Source: Candidatus Pantoea soli
Lineage (GTDB): Bacteria > Pseudomonadota > Gammaproteobacteria > Enterobacterales > Enterobacteriaceae
NCBI RefSeq assembly: GCF_007833795.1
Contig: NZ_CP032702.1
Span: forward strand, 3,534,001 to 3,598,000
Direction: 5' to 3'
Length of the DNA: 64,000 nucleotides
The position numbers were made by a program, and so were the translations under genes. The notes beneath the pieces are model-generated. The model did no database searches. It saw only the letters and a list, made by a program, of their open reading frames with translations, and had not been told where the DNA came from. Positions 9,491-16,959 of this stretch are shown here, in pieces (within the stretch, counting starts at the first letter, position 1; each line of letters opens with the position of its first letter).

Positions 9491-10096
9491 ATGGCAAAAG
9501 CGTTAGCGATCTTATTACATGGCGTGGGCAGTGACGGCGCGGATCTGGCAGTGCTTGGCCAGCACTGGGCTGAGGTGCTGCCTGACGTGGCCTTCGCGGC
9601 GCCCGATGCGCCCTTTCCATTCGAACATGCCATGGGCTTTCAGTGGTTTAGCCTGACCGGCATCACGCCAGAAAACCGGCCGGCCCGGGTGCGCGCGGCG
9701 CGTGACGCCTTTGATCAGACGCTGCAGGCGCTGATGGCGCAGCACGGCATGGCCGGCGCATGGGAAAAAGTGATCCTGGTGGGGTTTTCTCAGGGATCAA
9801 TCATGGCGCTGGATGCGCTGGCTGCCGGACGCTATCCGCTGGCGGGCGTAGTGGCCTTTTCCGGTCGTCTGGCGTTTGACGGCGCGCTGACGCCGCGGCC
9901 CTATGCCTCCGCCCTGCTGATTCACGGCAAAGCCGATGACGTGATTCCCTTCAGCGAGAGCGAATCCGCCGAACAGCGTCTGCGCGCGGCGGGCGTCAAT
10001 GTCGCGGCGTATTACGAGGCCGCAACCGGCCACACCATTTCAGCCCAGGGCGCGATGCAGGCGGCGGCCTATATCGCGCAGTGCCTGCAGGATTAA
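9491..10096 (+). CDS. Alpha/beta hydrolase, phospholipase/carboxylesterase family
   Basis: The 201-residue protein is a compact serine hydrolase similar in plan to E. coli YpfH. The nucleophile motif is GFSQGS (Ser100). The acid is likely the aspartate in GKADDVIPF and the base the histidine in TGHTIS, in the right order and spacing. The oxyanion motif LLHGVGSDG is near the start. It lacks a signal peptide. It sits 11 bp after the glutathione transferase gene and overlaps the convergent isomerase gene by four bases. The natural ester is unknown. Confidence 0.88.
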   Translation: MAKALAILLHGVGSDGADLAVLGQHWAEVLPDVAFAAPDAPFPFEHAMGFQWFSLTGITPENRPARVRAARDAFDQTLQALMAQHGMAGAWEKVILVGFSQGSIMALDALAAGRYPLAGVVAFSGRLAFDGALTPRPYASALLIHGKADDVIPFSESESAEQRLRAAGVNVAAYYEAATGHTISAQGAMQAAAYIAQCLQD

Positions 10097-10890
10097 GGCC
10101 AGCAGCGGTTCAGCGCCTGCCAGGCGCGCTGCGCCGCCACGTCTGCCGGCTGGGCTTTCAGGTCATCGTTAAACACTTCGATCCCCACCGGCCCGCTATA
10201 ACCGGCGCTTTTCAGCTTATCGACAAAGCGGCCCACATCAATAATCCCCTCGCCCGGCAACAGGCGCTGATGGCGCGCATACTCACTCAGGCGGGTTTTA
10301 TCCTGTGGCGGTATCTCCGCCATATCACACAGCTGTACTTCATAGATACGATCGGCCGGAATGCCGTCCAGCTGCGACGCATCGCCGCCTCGCGCGCAGA
10401 TATGGAACAGATCCACCACCAGCCCGATGTTGGGCTGATCCAGCCGTTGCAGACGCTGCCACGCCAGCGGCAGCGTGTTGTCCACGCTGCACCATGCCAT
10501 CGGCTCATACATGATGCGCATGTTATAACGCGCCGCTTCGGAAGCCAGCCAGCGTAAATCCTCATCAATACGTTCCGGCACACAATCGCTGCGCGTGGTG
10601 GCCGGTGCCTGAATGGTGTCGCAGCCAATGGCCTGCGCCAGCTGGATAAAGGTGCGCAGCTCGGCACGCTTCTGCAGCCGTTCGCCCTCGGGTGCGCCGG
10701 TGAAGTCGCGCAGCACCTGCACATTGGTAAAACCGAGGCCGGCAGCAGCCACCCGCTGCGGCGTACTGGCCTCAATATCCTCACGCCATATCTCAACCTG
10801 CCCGAAACCAGCGTCACGCGCGGCGCGCAGCTTCTGTTCCGGTTCACCGTTTAACAGCACCAGGTTAAGGAATTTCGGGTTTTGCGGCAT
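10093..10890 (-). CDS. Sugar phosphate isomerase/epimerase-like TIM barrel
   Basis: The 265-residue protein fits the xylose-isomerase-like TIM-barrel family (AP endonuclease 2 type). Likely metal ligands are in MYEPMAW (Glu), LVVDLFHICARGG (Asp and His), and VGIEVFNDDL (Glu near the C-terminus), with LLPGEGIIDV between. The LLPGEG motif also occurs in 3-dehydroshikimate dehydratases and inosose isomerases, so it might act on a cyclic polyol or dehydroshikimate rather than a sugar phosphate. It lies downstream of crcB on the same strand, separated by hairpins. Substrate unknown. Confidence 0.8.
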   Translation of the reverse strand: MPQNPKFLNLVLLNGEPEQKLRAARDAGFGQVEIWREDIEASTPQRVAAAGLGFTNVQVLRDFTGAPEGERLQKRAELRTFIQLAQAIGCDTIQAPATTRSDCVPERIDEDLRWLASEAARYNMRIMYEPMAWCSVDNTLPLAWQRLQRLDQPNIGLVVDLFHICARGGDASQLDGIPADRIYEVQLCDMAEIPPQDKTRLSEYARHQRLLPGEGIIDVGRFVDKLKSAGYSGPVGIEVFNDDLKAQPADVAAQRAWQALNRCWP

Positions 10891-10918
10891 TCACAGGCTC
10901 CTTAATCATCCGGATAAA

Positions 10919-10980
10919 TCGGTGGGGGTGCTCTGCCGACGGCACAGAACACCGACCAGTATCCCCCTCTTCCGGGGGAT
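10919..10980. repeat. Two adjacent hairpin-forming palindromes between crcB and the isomerase gene
   Basis: One palindrome has outer arms TCGGTG (10919-10924) and CACCGA (10950-10955) with an inner TGCCG/CGGCA pair. The other has ATCCCCC (10961-10967) and GGGGGAT (10974-10980) around six bases. The second begins 14 bases after the crcB stop, on its downstream side, and could act as a weak terminator, although no T run follows. Confidence 0.55.
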
Positions 10981-10994
10981 TTCAAGCGTACCGT

Positions 10995-11372
10995 TTATCC
11001 CAGCAGATTTACGGCAGCGAACCCGGCAAAGGTCATCAGCAGCGAACCAACAACGTGCACCATGACGCTGGTCATTGCCCACAGATACTTGCCTGATTGT
11101 AGCAAGGTGACAATTTCCGCCGAAAAGGTGGAAAAGGTCGTCAGCCCGCCGCACAGGCCGGTGACAATCAGCAGTTTCCAGGCGGGATCAAGCTGGGGGT
11201 TACGCATAAACCACGCCAGCGCGGCACCAATGATAAAGCCGCCGACCAGATTCACGATCAGCGTGCCGGGTGGCAGGCTGGGGAACAGGGCATTGAAGCG
11301 CAACGAAATCAGCCAGCGCAATGTGCAGCCAGCCGCACCACCCGTTATCACGGCACACAGTGATTTCAACAT
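10995..11372 (-). CDS. crcB: Fluoride ion channel CrcB/Fluc
   Basis: The 125-residue protein has four hydrophobic segments and the family hallmarks: NLVGGFIIG in the second helix, GLCGGLTTFSTFSAE in the third (with its helix break and phenylalanine track), and a polar first helix GGAAGCTLRWLIS. Fluc channels form antiparallel dimers in the inner membrane and let fluoride leave the cytoplasm. Ribosome site CAGGAG lies nine bases before the ATG. The gene is preceded by a fluoride riboswitch and promoter, which directly support the function. It sits between the isomerase and lgoD genes. Confidence 0.96.
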   Translation of the reverse strand: MLKSLCAVITGGAAGCTLRWLISLRFNALFPSLPPGTLIVNLVGGFIIGAALAWFMRNPQLDPAWKLLIVTGLCGGLTTFSTFSAEIVTLLQSGKYLWAMTSVMVHVVGSLLMTFAGFAAVNLLG

Positions 11373-11381
11373 ACTCTGAAG

Positions 11382-11432
11382 CTCCTGAAAGAGGATACGC
11401 GCAGGGCTGCGGCAGGAGGATCGCCTGACACA
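11382..11432 (-). promoter_or_regulatory. Putative expression platform of the crcB riboswitch
   Basis: Between aptamer and crcB, the RNA segment TGTGTCAGGC (11423-11432) can pair with GCCTGACA at the 3' end of the aptamer (11463-11470). Next to it CTCCTG (11413-11418) is complementary to the crcB ribosome site CAGGAG (11382-11387). No T run follows any stem, so control of translation is more likely than of termination. The switching model is inferred from complementarity alone. Confidence 0.6.
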
Positions 11433-11461
11433 CCGCCGCTTCCCGCGCAGGGATACGTGTG

Positions 11462-11530
11462 TTGTCAGGCGTCATCAGCCGTCTGATTACCAGAACGGCG
11501 GTTGGAGAAGGTGGAACGCCATCACCTCAG
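11462..11530 (-). ncRNA. Fluoride riboswitch (crcB motif)
   Basis: On the minus strand the segment reads GGTGATGGCGTTCCACC, then AACCGCCG, a loop, and CGGCTGATGACGCCT. This is the conserved layout of the crcB motif RNA: the GATGG.GTTC stem, the CCGCC strand of the pseudoknot region and the GGCTGATGACgCCT strand. The aptamer begins within a few bases of the start predicted by the promoter just upstream and ends about 90 bases before crcB. It should turn crcB on when fluoride is bound. Confidence 0.95.
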
Positions 11531-11537
11531 GCGCATG

Positions 11538-11566
11538 ATAATACGCCGCCGGGCCGGGCGAGACAA
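11538..11566 (-). promoter_or_regulatory. Promoter of the crcB transcript
   Basis: A -35 box TTGTCT (11561-11566) and -10 box TATTAT (11538-11543) are separated by exactly 17 bases on the minus strand. The predicted start near 11531 places the fluoride aptamer at the very 5' end of the RNA, which supports both calls. Confidence 0.8.
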
Positions 11567-11610
11567 TACGGTGCCCGCGCTGCGGAAAGCGCAGGGCTGT
11601 CCGGCGATGG

Positions 11611-12663
11611 TCACCGCTGCGGGGACGCTGCCGGCTGGGGCGTGAAATGCACCACGCCCTTGATCAGCGCAGGATTGTTGATCACCTCCGCTTCGAAGAC
11701 ATCCGCCAGCGTGGCAAAGTCATAATGGCGGTTGAGCATCATCTCCGCGCGCAGCTGACCGCTGGCCATCAGCGCACAGACCTGGTCGAAATCCTCACGC
11801 GTGGCGTTGCGGCTGCCCAGCAGCGTGGTCTCCTTTTTATGAAATTCGGCATCGGGGATCACCAGATCGCCTTTATGCAGCCCCACATATACGATGGTGC
11901 CGCCGTGGCGGATATGCTTCACCGCCCCGTTCATCGCTGCCGGACTGCCGGTGGCATCAATGACTTTAGCGGCCAGCCGCCCGCCAAACGCCGCGCGCAG
12001 TGCGGCATCCACATTGCCGTCCAGCGGATCAATCGTCGCCAGCTGCAGCTGGCGCGCCACCTGTTCGCGTCGCTGTGGGCTGGTATCGGCCACCACCACC
12101 TGTGCACCGGCCGCTGCCGCAATTGCCGCGACACCAAGCCCAATCGGCCCGGCACCGACGACCAGCACCTGTTCATCCGCCACAATGGCGGCGCGGCGCA
12201 CGGCATGGGCACTGATGGCAAAAGGCTCAATCAGCGCCGCCGCTTCCGGTGCCACTGCATCCACCACCAGCAGATTACTGGCCGGGACGCTGAGAAATTC
12301 GCAGAAGCCGCCATCCTGATGCACGCCAATCACGGAGAGTTGCTCGCAGCAGTTGGTTTTGCCACTCAGGCAGGCATCGCACTGCTGGCAGGCGACGTAC
12401 GGGATCAGCGCCACGCGCTGTCCGGCGTGAAACCCCTGTACATCGCGGCCCGGCGTCACCACTTCGCCACAGAGTTCATGGCCCAGCACGCGCGGATAAG
12501 AGAAAAAGGGCTGGTTCCCAGCCCAGGCATGGATATCCGTGCCGCAGATGCCGGCCGTCAGGGGTTTGATAACAATTTCATTGGCAGCCGGCGTGGGCTT
12601 CGCGCGCTGTTGCCACACCAGCCTGCGCGGCTCGGCAACCACCAGCGTTTTCATTTCGGTCAT
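11611..12663 (-). CDS. lgoD: L-galactonate 5-dehydrogenase (zinc alcohol dehydrogenase family)
   Basis: The protein (350 residues from ATG 12663, chosen because AGGAG lies seven bases before it) is a medium-chain zinc dehydrogenase. Visible are the catalytic zinc site (ICGTDIHAW, GHELCGE), the four structural-zinc cysteines (CQQCDACLSGKTNCC) and the NAD-binding VGAGPIGLG. Long stretches such as AWAGNQPFFSYPRVLGHE and SVIGVHQDGGF match E. coli LgoD (YjjN) as remembered. LgoD oxidises L-galactonate to D-tagaturonate, which enters the hexuronate pathway. Divergent lgoR and the transporter lgoT beside it support the call. Confidence 0.88.
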   Translation of the reverse strand: MTEMKTLVVAEPRRLVWQQRAKPTPAANEIVIKPLTAGICGTDIHAWAGNQPFFSYPRVLGHELCGEVVTPGRDVQGFHAGQRVALIPYVACQQCDACLSGKTNCCEQLSVIGVHQDGGFCEFLSVPASNLLVVDAVAPEAAALIEPFAISAHAVRRAAIVADEQVLVVGAGPIGLGVAAIAAAAGAQVVVADTSPQRREQVARQLQLATIDPLDGNVDAALRAAFGGRLAAKVIDATGSPAAMNGAVKHIRHGGTIVYVGLHKGDLVIPDAEFHKKETTLLGSRNATREDFDQVCALMASGQLRAEMMLNRHYDFATLADVFEAEVINNPALIKGVVHFTPQPAASPQR

Positions 12664-12799
12664 GGGCATTCTCCTGTGCAGTTGTCGCAGTTATGGCGAA
12701 TATCGGCCCGGGCGGTGAATTACAGGCTGTGAAGTGTGAAGCAGGCCGGTTTTTTTGGGCTTTGCGTGGTTTTTAATGGATAAAAAACCGGAGAGTGGT

Positions 12800-13702
12800 A
12801 TGAGCCGTAACCCGAACCTGCGTCACAACGTGATTAACCAAATGCTGGAAGGCATTGCCCGCCGCCATATCCGCTCACCGCTGCCGCCCCAGGCGGCGCT
12901 GGCCGACATGTTTAATATCAGCCGCACCACGGTGCGCCACATGCTGCAGCACCTGCATCAGCGCGGCGTGCTGGAGAAAGTGGCAGACAGCTGGGTCATC
13001 GTGCGCGAGCCCGACGAAGACGATGGTTTTCAGGATCAGGTGCTGCCGGTTAATCAGCAGGCGCTGCAGTTTGAGCAGGCGTTTTTTAACCTGATTAATC
13101 AGCGTCAGCTGGTGCCTGGTGACCGCTTTACCGAGCTGCAGCTGGCGCAGCAAACCCACGTCAGTCCGGTGGTGGTGCGTGAGTTTTTGCTGCGCTTTAT
13201 GCGCTATAACCTGCTGGAGCCGGTCAGGCGCGGGCAGTGGCAGATGAAAAAGTTTGATCAGGATTATGCCGGCAAGCTGTTTGAGCTGCGGGAAATGCTG
13301 GAAACGCACGCGCTGAATCGCTTTCTGAATCTGCCTTCTGACGATGAACGCTGGATGCAGGCACGTGATTTGCTGGATCGCCATCGCAGGCTGCGCGATA
13401 CCCTTGCCAGCCACTACCGCCAGTTTGCTGCGCTGGATAAAGAGATGCACACCCTGATTCTCTCTGCGGCAAATAACCCCTTCTTCAACCAGTCGCTGGA
13501 GATTATTTCCGTGATCTTTCATTCGCACTATCAGTGGGATGAAAGCGATCTCAAACAGCGCAATATCGTGGCGCTGGAGGAGCATATGGCCATTCTGACG
13601 GCGTTGATCAGCCGTCAGGACGCGGATGCGCTCTGCGCGCTGCATGCGCATCTGGCGACGGCCAAAACGTCTATAATCCGTTCCCTGCGCCAGTACAATT
13701 AA
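12800..13702 (+). CDS. lgoR: GntR-family regulator of L-galactonate use
   Basis: The protein (300 residues from ATG 12800, which has GGAGAG seven bases upstream; earlier TTG and ATG codons lack a good site) carries an N-terminal winged helix (ARRHIRSPLPPQAALADMFNISRTTVRHMLQHL) and a C-terminal all-helical ligand-binding domain of the FadR/FCD type (AALDKEMHTLILSAANNPFF). It lies between divergent lgoD and downstream lgoT, the arrangement expected of LgoR (YjjM), which controls these genes in E. coli. A second helix-turn-helix-like block (VSPVVVREFLLRFM) follows the first. Confidence 0.82.
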   Translation: MSRNPNLRHNVINQMLEGIARRHIRSPLPPQAALADMFNISRTTVRHMLQHLHQRGVLEKVADSWVIVREPDEDDGFQDQVLPVNQQALQFEQAFFNLINQRQLVPGDRFTELQLAQQTHVSPVVVREFLLRFMRYNLLEPVRRGQWQMKKFDQDYAGKLFELREMLETHALNRFLNLPSDDERWMQARDLLDRHRRLRDTLASHYRQFAALDKEMHTLILSAANNPFFNQSLEIISVIFHSHYQWDESDLKQRNIVALEEHMAILTALISRQDADALCALHAHLATAKTSIIRSLRQYN

Positions 13703-13746
13703 AAACCGATTAAAAACCGCAAAGCATAAGCCCCCGCACGATTCAG

Positions 13747-13756
13747 AAACATGTTT
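13747..13756. promoter_or_regulatory. Perfect 10-bp palindrome ahead of lgoT
   Basis: AAACATGTTT lies in the 168-bp gap before lgoT, overlapping a possible -35 box TTGCAA (13755-13760). It is a candidate LgoR operator on position and symmetry only. Confidence 0.35.
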
Positions 13757-13870
13757 GCAACACCCGCAGCGCTTTACTTCTAGTCTCGGAAGCACCCTCT
13801 GCGGCAGCCCGTTCGCTGCCGCAGATCCTCACATCGGATAACGATAATGAATGCCACCCGGGAGGTTACA

Positions 13871-15223
13871 ATGGAAAAGACATCGACACCGACGCGCGAC
13901 AGCGTGCCCGTCCCTGAGCGGGACAGTGCGGAATTCGTGCCGGCGCGTGGTGACGTGGTGCGCTCGCCGCGTATTCGTAAAATTCAGCTTACCGCCATGC
14001 TGCTGTTGCTGTTCGCGGCCATCATTAACTACCTTGACCGTAGCTCACTCTCGGTGGCCAATATGACTATCCGCGAAGAGCTGGGGCTCTCCGCCACTGA
14101 GATCGGCGTGCTGCTCTCCGCCTTTTCGCTGGCGTACGGGCTGGCGCAGCTGCCGTGTGGCGCCCTGCTGGATCGCAAAGGGCCGCGCATCATGCTGGCG
14201 ATTGGCATGTTCTTCTGGTCGCTGTTTCAGGCCGCCGCCGGTCTGGTGCATAACTTTACGCAGTTTGTACTGGTGCGTATCGGGCTGGGTATTGGCGAAG
14301 CACCCATGAACCCGTGCGGTGTAAAAGTCATTAACGACTGGTTCAATATCAAAGATCGCGGCATGCCGATGGGCATGTTTAATGCGGCTTCCATGATTGG
14401 CTTATCCGTTGCGCCGCCGATTCTGGCAGCGATGATGCTGGTAATGGGCTGGCGCGGTATGTTCGTCACCATTGGCATATTGGGCATGTTCCTCGCCATT
14501 GGCTGGTATCTCACTTACCGCGACCGCGATAACCACAGGCTGAGCGGAGAAGAGATTCACTATCTGCAGGCGGGCAGCGTGGCGTCACGCAAAGCGCCGC
14601 TGAGCTTTGCCGAATGGCGCGGTCTGTTTAAGCAGCGCACCATGTGGGGCATGATGATTGGTTTCAGCGGCATCAACTATACCGCCTGGCTGTACATTGC
14701 CTGGCTGCCGGGTTATCTGCAATCTACCTACCATCTGGATTTGAAAAGCACCGGCCTGCTGGCGGCGATCCCGTTCCTGTTTGGGGCCGCCGGTATGCTG
14801 CTGAATGGCTATGTGGTCGATAAGCTGGTGCGGCGCGGCAGGGACGCGGTAAAAGTCCGTAAAGTGTCGATTGTCAGTGGCATGTTGCTCTCGGCAGCCT
14901 TTACCACCTTCGTGACGCGCGCCACCGAGACCACCAGCGCGGTGACGCTGATTGGCATAGCGCTGTTCTGCATTCACTTTGCCGGGACTTCGTGCTGGGG
15001 ACTGATTCATGCCAACGTGACGGCACGCATGACCGCTTCCGTGGGCAGTATCCAGAACTTCGCCAGTTTTGTGTTTGCCTCCTTCGCACCGATTGTCACC
15101 GGCTGGGTGCTGGATACCACCCGCTCCTTCAGCCTGGCGCTGATGATTTGCGCCGGCGTGACGGTGGTGGGTGCGCTGGCTTATCTGCTGCTGGTAAGAA
15201 AGCCCATTACCGACGGCGCATAA
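13871..15223 (+). CDS. lgoT: L-galactonate transporter, MFS ACS family
   Basis: The protein (450 residues from ATG 13871, which has GGGAGG seven bases upstream; an earlier ATG at 13847 lacks one) has 12 predicted membrane segments and ACS-family signatures: NYLDRSSLSVAN in the first helix, LLDRKGPR in loop 2-3, and RIGLGIGEAPMNP in helix 4. Its position after lgoR and opposite lgoD points to LgoT (YjjL), the proton-driven L-galactonate importer. It ends just before a clear terminator. The family is firm, the substrate inferred from neighbours. Confidence 0.87.
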   Translation: MEKTSTPTRDSVPVPERDSAEFVPARGDVVRSPRIRKIQLTAMLLLLFAAIINYLDRSSLSVANMTIREELGLSATEIGVLLSAFSLAYGLAQLPCGALLDRKGPRIMLAIGMFFWSLFQAAAGLVHNFTQFVLVRIGLGIGEAPMNPCGVKVINDWFNIKDRGMPMGMFNAASMIGLSVAPPILAAMMLVMGWRGMFVTIGILGMFLAIGWYLTYRDRDNHRLSGEEIHYLQAGSVASRKAPLSFAEWRGLFKQRTMWGMMIGFSGINYTAWLYIAWLPGYLQSTYHLDLKSTGLLAAIPFLFGAAGMLLNGYVVDKLVRRGRDAVKVRKVSIVSGMLLSAAFTTFVTRATETTSAVTLIGIALFCIHFAGTSCWGLIHANVTARMTASVGSIQNFASFVFASFAPIVTGWVLDTTRSFSLALMICAGVTVVGALAYLLLVRKPITDGA

Positions 15224-15245
15224 TCCGCCCCTGCCGTGATGTATT

Positions 15246-15270
15246 AAGCCTCCCGCCGGAGGCTTTTTTA
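15246..15270 (+). terminator. Rho-independent terminator after lgoT
   Basis: Stem AAGCCTCC (15246-15253) and GGAGGCTT (15258-15265) around CGCC, followed by a T run. Confidence 0.9.
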
Positions 15271-15563
15271 TGTGTTTGCCTGCGGCCTGTGCGTCGCCAA
15301 GCGAACGTTATTCCTCTCTTACCGCCAGCGCCTGCCTCTTCTGTTCCCTTATTATTCTCCGCAATACGCGGGCTAAGTAATATTTCCAGACAAAACTCAA
15401 AGATAATTTTTTATTTCGGATGAAGGAAATAAATTTATTATCCGAAAATGCATAAGCAGCGTTAAATAAATAAGATGAGGTAACGTTTTGTGGCTGGGAT
15501 CATGGTTTAACGAAATAAATTAATTTACCGTGCAGTCACTGTGAATCGTCAGGAAGACGCAGG
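15271..15563. other. AT-rich leader before the glycosyltransferase cluster
   Basis: After the lgoT terminator the base composition drops sharply towards A+T, especially 15370-15540, unlike the GC-rich genes on the left. No coding region is visible. It must hold the promoter of the following four-gene cluster; several TATAAT-like stretches prevent a unique choice. Nested inverted repeats are listed separately. Confidence 0.5.
15410..15447. repeat. Nested inverted repeats, candidate operator of the glycosyltransferase cluster
   Basis: Two perfect 8-bp inverted repeats interlock: TTTATTTC (15410-15417) with GAAATAAA (15426-15433), and TTTCGGAT (15414-15421) with ATCCGAAA (15440-15447). The palindrome AATAAATTTATT lies between the arms of the second pair. 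Such symmetry in an AT-rich leader suggests a regulator site or alternative RNA hairpins. No bound protein can be named. Confidence 0.55.
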
Positions 15564-16949
15564 GTGACTGAAATGGATCGTCCACGTAAAGCGCTTTTTA
15601 TTTCTTTTGATGCCGTCGCTTTATCCGGAATAACGGTAGAGGCCACGAAAATTGCCATCAGGTTATGCAAAGAGAATATCCGTTGCTACCTCGACCTGGG
15701 TTATGACATAAAAATCGATAAGGGTAACTTTGGTCGCGCCTATTCCCGTGAGGAAACCTCGGCATTATGTCATCATTTTACGCTGGTGCGTCATGACGCG
15801 ATCCGGCAGGTCGCAGGCTATACCCCGGACAATCTGAAATATCTGCATGACAGATTAATTACCCGCTCTCCGCCAGCGCATAGCATGACAGAAAAAAAGC
15901 TGCTGGCAGAGACGAAAAAAATGGCGAATGCCGTCGCGGATAAACTGTGGCAAAAGTGGACGGAACTCGATATCGATTATTTGATTATCGAGAATGGCAC
16001 ATTGCCGGATAACATTATTTTTACCCGGGCGCTCTATCTGGCAATTGCCCGCTATGGCAAAGATAAACAGGCGGGTCGCTTTGTGCTCTGGCGCGATCAC
16101 GATTTAATGTGGAACAGTGAGTCCACCTCGTCGCGCTACGGTGCTGCCCCGTGGCCGCATGCGGTGAAACCCCGTCCGTCACCCTATATTACCTACGTCA
16201 CGCTTAATCAGGCGCTTGCTGCCCGGCTGTCGGCATGGTGCCAGCATCAGGCAGAGATCGGCGTGCTGCGCAACACCTATTGCTTTGATTCCGGCCGCCC
16301 GCGCAAGCCACTGCGTCAGCTCTATCAGCTGCAGCCGCAGGATAAAATCATTGCGCGCACCACCCGCCTGATTCCGGCCAAGCGACTGGATCGTGATATT
16401 TATCTGCTGCATGCTTTAAATAGAGCGTTAATCGACCGGCATCAGCCTTATCGCGTGTATTTAATGATAGCGGGCGATCCCCGGGAAGACCCGGAGCATG
16501 TCGCCACGTTAATGCAATTAATCAGCGCATTAAAACTCACGCCCTACGTTATTTTCTTCGGTGCCGTTAACCATGATTTTATGGAGCAGCATGCTGATGC
16601 CATTACCATTCAGGATATTTATGAAGCCTGCGATCTGGTGTCATTTTTAACCGCGTGGGATTACGACAGCTACGGTAATCCTGTGGGCGAAGCCATCAGC
16701 CATCAACGCTGTTATATCGCTACCCGCTATGAATATTATCACGAGGTTTATGGGCAATATGGCTTTGAAGGTGAGCTGATGGATATTTCGGCCGAAAACG
16801 ACAATCTACCGGATGCAGACTTTATTCAGCGCGTGGCCGCGTTATTAGAAGATGATGCGCGGCGCGCCGCGATTGCCGCCCGTAATTATCAAAAAGGAAA
16901 ATCCCTGCTGTCGGACGATATTTTCCGTCAGATATTTCATGTGTCGTAA
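15564..16949 (+). CDS. GT-B glycosyltransferase, family 4-like, of unknown product
   Basis: The 461-residue protein has the two-lobed plan of family 4 transferases. Near the N-terminus, LFISFDAVALSGITVEATKIA resembles the acceptor-side glycine loop. The C-terminal lobe starts at ARTTRLIPAKRLDRDIYLL (donor-side strand) and contains CDLVSFLTAWDYDSYGNPVGEAISH, which corresponds to the E-x7-E region that holds the sugar nucleotide. It is predicted to be cytoplasmic. The first of four closely spaced genes. Start GTG 15564 has AGGA upstream; ATG 15573 is an alternative. Base composition is more AT-rich than neighbouring regions, a sign of transfer. Donor and acceptor unknown. Confidence 0.82.
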   Translation: MTEMDRPRKALFISFDAVALSGITVEATKIAIRLCKENIRCYLDLGYDIKIDKGNFGRAYSREETSALCHHFTLVRHDAIRQVAGYTPDNLKYLHDRLITRSPPAHSMTEKKLLAETKKMANAVADKLWQKWTELDIDYLIIENGTLPDNIIFTRALYLAIARYGKDKQAGRFVLWRDHDLMWNSESTSSRYGAAPWPHAVKPRPSPYITYVTLNQALAARLSAWCQHQAEIGVLRNTYCFDSGRPRKPLRQLYQLQPQDKIIARTTRLIPAKRLDRDIYLLHALNRALIDRHQPYRVYLMIAGDPREDPEHVATLMQLISALKLTPYVIFFGAVNHDFMEQHADAITIQDIYEACDLVSFLTAWDYDSYGNPVGEAISHQRCYIATRYEYYHEVYGQYGFEGELMDISAENDNLPDADFIQRVAALLEDDARRAAIAARNYQKGKSLLSDDIFRQIFHVS

Positions 16950-16959
16950 AGGAGTCGCT

